NCBI GenBank assembly: GCA_937980645.1
Contig: CALJPQ010000024.1
Coordinates: 1 to 35,398, forward strand
Direction of reading: 5' to 3'
From: an uncultured Saprospiraceae bacterium
GTDB taxonomy: Bacteria; Bacteroidota; Bacteroidia; Chitinophagales; Saprospiraceae
Length of the DNA: 35,398 bases
Shown: positions 33,901 through 35,398 of the stretch, piece after piece
Layout: the number at the start of each line of letters is the position of its first letter
How positions within the stretch are numbered: position 1 is the first letter of the stretch
Position numbers and translations under genes: made by a program
The notes under the pieces: model-generated
What the model was told of the DNA's origin: nothing
Databases searched by the model: none
Seen by the model: the letters and a program-made list of their open reading frames with translations, nothing else

Positions 33901-35398
33901 CGCCTGGTCAGTATGTGGTTTACATACCTTCGGTGAATTTTGGTGCTGGTGGAGCGCTTCAGTACAAGGAGAGCGTACCGGGCCAGGATACCGGAGATAC
34001 TGTAGACAACAACGACAATGGTTCGGATACTCCGGTGAACGGTGGCGTGGTGTCGAATGTGTTCACGCTGACACCGTACGGCGAGCCGGTGAGTGAGGGT
34101 GGTGCTGGTGGCAGTGGTACGGGTACTCCGGCGTACACGGGTACGTTGCCGGATGCGAGTGTGAACGAGACGATAGATTTTGGTTTCCGTCTGCAGCGCG
34201 TGGCGATAGGCAACTATGTGTACATGGATAACAACGAGAACGGCATCAACGACGCTGGCGATATGGGTATCGCGAATGTGTTGGTGTGGTTGTATCCGGC
34301 TGGAGCGAACTACGGCGTGGATGCGCCATTGGCGACGGCGGTAACGAATGCGAGCGGCTACTACTACTTTGACAGTTTAGTGCCGGGTCAGTATGTTGTT
34401 TTCATTCCGGCTGTTAATTTTGGTGCAGGACAGCCGTTGGACAACAAGGAGACGATACCGGGTTCGGACGGTGGTCAGGTGGTTGATAACAACGACAACG
34501 GCCAGGATACACCGGTGAACGGTGGTATTGCGTCGAACGTGATTGACCTACAGCCGGGCACACAGCCGACAGGCGAAGACCAGACGGACTATCCGGGTGG
34601 ATTGCCGGACGGCAACGTGAACGGGACGATAGATTTTGGTTTCCGACTGGAGCGAGTGGCTGTTGGTAACTATGTGTTCATGGACAACAACAGCGACGGA
34701 GTGTTCAATGCGCCGGACATGCCGATAGGCGGAGTGTTGGTGTGGTTGTATCCGGTTGGAGCGAATTACGGCGTGGATGCGCCTTTGGCGGCGACGACGA
34801 CGAACGCTGCGGGTTACTACTACTTTGACGATTTGGTACCTGGGCAGTATGTGGTGTACATTCCGGGTTCGAATTTTGGGCCTGGGCAGCCGTTAGAGGG
34901 CAAGGAGAGCACGCCTGGACAGGATTTGACGACGACGGTGGACAACAACGACAATGGCGCGGATGTGCCTGTGAATGGCGGTATTGTGTCGAATGTGGTG
35001 AATTTGCAGCCTGGTGTGCAGCCTGTTGGAGAGGATCAGACGGATTATCCGGGTGTTTTGCCGGACGACAACGTGAATGCGACGATAGACTTTGGTTTCC
35101 GTCAGGGATTGGTGGCTGTTGGCAACTTTGTGTACATGGACAACAACGAGAACAGCGTGTACGATGCTGGTGACATGCCGGTGTCGAACGTTGTGGTGTG
35201 GTTGTACGCTGCTGGAGCGAACTACGGCATTGACGCGCCGTTGGCGGTGGATGTGACGGATGCTTCGGGCTACTACTATTTTGACAATTTGGCGCCTGGT
35301 CAGTATGTGGTTTACATACCTTCGGTGAATTTTGGTGCTGGTGGAGCGCTTCAGTACAAGGAGAGCGTACCGGGCCAGGATACCGGAGATACTGTAGA
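27987..35398 (+). CDS. Giant secreted SdrD_B-repeat surface protein, 3' end cut by window edge
   Basis: An open frame of 2470 codons runs to the window end, so the C-terminus is missing. The ATG at 27987 gives MKSTHLPLLILSLALSVTAS; an in-frame ATG eight codons upstream is possible. Residues about 117-362 carry repeated G-N-[ILF]-[QES] turns (GNLQF, GNIQL, GNIEV, GNFQV, GNIQS), suggesting a beta-solenoid. About 420-905 is Cys-rich and Ig-like, with CC pairs (LCCGV, SCCPPPYPLCPGESYTL, NCCAI). From about residue 908 at least ten SdrD_B-like domains follow, with Asp/Asn loops (DNNENGINDAGD, DNNDNG) of the Ca-binding kind. The last seven form a three-domain higher-order repeat. The start region is AT-rich; the repeats are GC-rich with G/T-ending codons. 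Probable role: long cell-surface filament or adhesin; its export signal lies outside the window. Confidence 0.88.
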   Translation, partial: MKSTHLPLLILSLALSVTASMWAQAPNTTCGACSEPLPFPQCSFTIPTISASRTITGYCDDKTWSQVVTWNTDPQDIQEDVKIVGSGTIRIPASNNLIFKAARTIHLVGVCLIIESGNLQFDENNAKFVIENGSLILDGAVGSGNIQLNKDGNVFYADNSQVLVKNGNIEVKSGNDNRFIFKSGTLRTYGNFSQDGDVSDPNKITTVCITDSEVEIGDEGANGKFNNTTSNTSSANWTNIGGQRYLRDVCLNVTENYQLQGGGIDRLVRVCAEIGDQDNGSSNGHHYANLGIKSLDETGNFQNDNGTSHIYFSDIIVAQNIQFGVGTTAVCDVAFANLNGNFQVQSGHVLSGCGLCLWIINGNIQSASNSNWTATVFGHILQESAGTNFLTTSYAINNLWENGTNQSGSVPNCFSNCCQRNPHCDVDIQSVFSSPCIYNPGPPASSTFNLSFNVTWANPQCGTNIIVQIKDNTNAVLHTISINPCTNSSPYNVSVTLDAAAYMGSIMASHGATCMDSANFTSPPPCPPGACTQPSNISFSSTSATCSGSTPNNNGTVSLTGITNGTHVGVSSLNAATYDGPTTIAAATPIGVLPQTIINMVPNAGGTYIVRLFNGADNCYVDDTITISPVLCCGVAISSSAVCQPGNNGQYDLTVTLTYQNSPGGVINVSLSTGQMLSSSSTTAGSSGSVSVTFSGLNNTGATGIGISAAFAADPACSATASYDAPASCCPPPYPLCPGESYTLTAEPGFTNYQWYFNGNPIPGATSQAYVANLVGSYTWTADNAGCPTGNCCPIVLAPGTNCCAITALNPTTICNDNGTGNPNDDFYSITVNPVGNGVGAAYTVVIVHNSTTYNFGPFNYGSPSPALGTFLISQGNATVTVNDTTNTGCSLGPVTVTAPSPCSQPMSIGSLVWVDDQPGLNATDNNGMRDAGEVGLPNVVVQLFSVGPDGIKGTADDFEINVGPDGLLGTADDAPGGVVTNASGIYFFGYLNPGSYYVVLPASNFAPGGPAAPYQIASTVVNPNDDQMDDDNNGIQMSGPGGMVMSPIIALAVGAEPIGEPGAGGNQDLPYDANGDMTIDFALVPMVSLGSTVFVDDQPGLNATDNNGFQDVGEVGIAGVAVELWSVGPDGIKGTGDDAQIPVGPDGILGTADDGLGDHVTNASGNYFFSGIPEGIYYVKIQTTQFAAGGPLAATPLASAVVSATPDDDNDGDNNGIQMGGQGGMVMSNPITLIAGTEPVGVAEPGQGGTQDDSHPYADANGNMTLDFGFVPAVSVGSVVFGDNNDNGIYEPLAGENGLSGVTLQLYNLGLNGIKEDGGGDDVLVATTVTDAVGLYFFSGLYENQYYILIDNTQFSIGNPLYQLMSSTDIATTGTDNTTDNDDNGIAMGTVNTPSYFVMSPVFTLVAGTEPVGVAEFGPGGTQDDAYPHFDANGDMTKDFGFVTTLVAVGNFVYMDNNENNVYDAGDMPIANVSVWLYPAGANYGIDPPLATDLTDPSGYYYFNNLQPGQYVVYIPASNFGPGGALQFKESVPGQDPTQTVDDNDNGNDTPVNGGIVSNVVNLQPGTQPQNEGGAGGDGSATPAYPGTLPDGNVNETIDFGFRLQRVAIGNYVYMDNNENGINDAGDMGIANVLVWLYPAGANYGVDAPLATTITDVNGYYYFDSLVPGQYVVFIPAINFGAGQPLDNKETIPGSDGGQVVDNNDNGQDTPVNGGIVSNVIDLQPGVQPVGEDQTDYPGGLPDGNVNGTIDFGFRLERVAVGNYVFMDNNSDGVFNAPDMPIGGVLVWLYPVGANYGVDAPLAATTTNAAGYYYFDDLVPGQYVVYIPGSNFGPGQPLEGKQSTPGQDSTTTVDNNDNGSDTPVNGGIVSNVVNLQPGVQPVGEDQTDYPGVLPDDNVNGTIDFGFRQGLVAVGNFVYMDNNENSVYDAGDMALANVVVWLYPSGANYGVDAPLAVDVTDASGYYYFDNLAPGQYVVYIPSVNFGAGGALQYKESVPGQDTGDTVDNNDNGSDTPVNGGVVSNVFTLTPYGEPVSEGGAGGSGTGTPAYTGTLPDASVNETIDFGFRLQRVAIGNYVYMDNNENGINDAGDMGIANVLVWLYPAGANYGVDAPLATAVTNASGYYYFDSLVPGQYVVFIPAVNFGAGQPLDNKETIPGSDGGQVVDNNDNGQDTPVNGGIASNVIDLQPGTQPTGEDQTDYPGGLPDGNVNGTIDFGFRLERVAVGNYVFMDNNSDGVFNAPDMPIGGVLVWLYPVGANYGVDAPLAATTTNAAGYYYFDDLVPGQYVVYIPGSNFGPGQPLEGKESTPGQDLTTTVDNNDNGADVPVNGGIVSNVVNLQPGVQPVGEDQTDYPGVLPDDNVNATIDFGFRQGLVAVGNFVYMDNNENSVYDAGDMPVSNVVVWLYAAGANYGIDAPLAVDVTDASGYYYFDNLAPGQYVVYIPSVNFGAGGALQYKESVPGQDTGDTV
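32328..35398 (+). repeat. Higher-order tandem repeat, period 1392 bases (three SdrD_B-like domains)
   Basis: Domain starts fall at 32328, 32808, 33264, 33720, 34200, 34656 and 35112, giving units of 480, 456 and 456 bases repeated in order. The offset of 1392 bases (464 codons) is exact at all four comparisons. The second, third and fourth domains are nearly identical in DNA to the fifth, sixth and seventh. The first (32328) matches its counterpart in protein but differs in many codons. Confidence 0.92.

Noticed and set aside
29363..34213. Many antisense ORFs within the giant gene
   Set aside because: They recur with the repeat and exist because the repeat codons leave the reverse frames open; no domain similarity.
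32328..35398. Tandem repeats as a CRISPR array
   Set aside because: Units are 456-480 bases, coding and in frame; there are no short repeats with unique spacers.
1..35398. tRNA, rRNA, riboswitch or insertion-sequence genes
   Set aside because: No cloverleaf, rRNA stretch, riboswitch core or transposase was recognised by eye on either strand; a covariance-model search would be needed to exclude small RNAs.

Overview
The window looks like chromosomal DNA of a Bacteroidota bacterium, most plausibly of the Saprospirales/Chitinophagales type. This placement is an inference. It rests on a type IX secretion (T9SS) C-terminal sorting domain, a DUF4369/TlpA-type thioredoxin lipoprotein-like protein, several lipoproteins, giant SdrD_B-repeat surface proteins, Bacteroidota-style promoters (TTG, about 20 bases, TAnnTTTG) and few good Shine-Dalgarno sites. 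Housekeeping parts are GC-rich. Parts of the surface-protein genes are clearly more AT-rich.

Layout. (1) 1-4283, minus strand: two secreted-protein genes. One is cut by the left edge. The other is a parallel-beta-helix T9SS substrate with a run of 13 G at its 5' end. (2) 4881-8182, plus strand: asnS, panC, nadC. (3) 8163-15456, minus strand: a PlsC-like acyltransferase, a plant-type ferredoxin reductase, a SulP transporter, a flavin monooxygenase and a thioredoxin-domain protein. (4) 15815-18727, plus strand: M29 aminopeptidase, ddl, upp. (5) 18947-22434, minus strand: a di-haem cytochrome c peroxidase lipoprotein between two paralogous outer-membrane lipoproteins, with a small CX4CH cytochrome-like lipoprotein upstream. 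(6) 22551-23863, plus strand: a DUF2007-type protein and an unrecognised 141-residue protein. (7) 23988 to the right edge, plus strand: a cluster of secreted proteins with SdrD_B-like domains. It ends in a giant gene that runs out of the window and carries a 1392-base, three-domain higher-order repeat.

Three things stand out. First, three consecutive secreted proteins (23988, 26579, 27209) share a short C-terminal tail, T-V-[VI]-[VI]-K-N or close, preceded by cysteines. In the third the tail is present only in another reading frame, just beyond a CCC run, which points to a one-base insertion. The tail is a candidate for an uncharacterised sorting or anchoring signal. Second, a family of about 33-base palindromes (arms like GAGRCGACAYCTCCC and its complement) occurs in at least five intergenic spaces and in no gene. 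Third, the poly-G run can splice different upstream frames onto the signal peptide of the beta-helix protein, as expected of a phase-variable switch.

No tRNA, rRNA, insertion sequence or CRISPR array was recognised.
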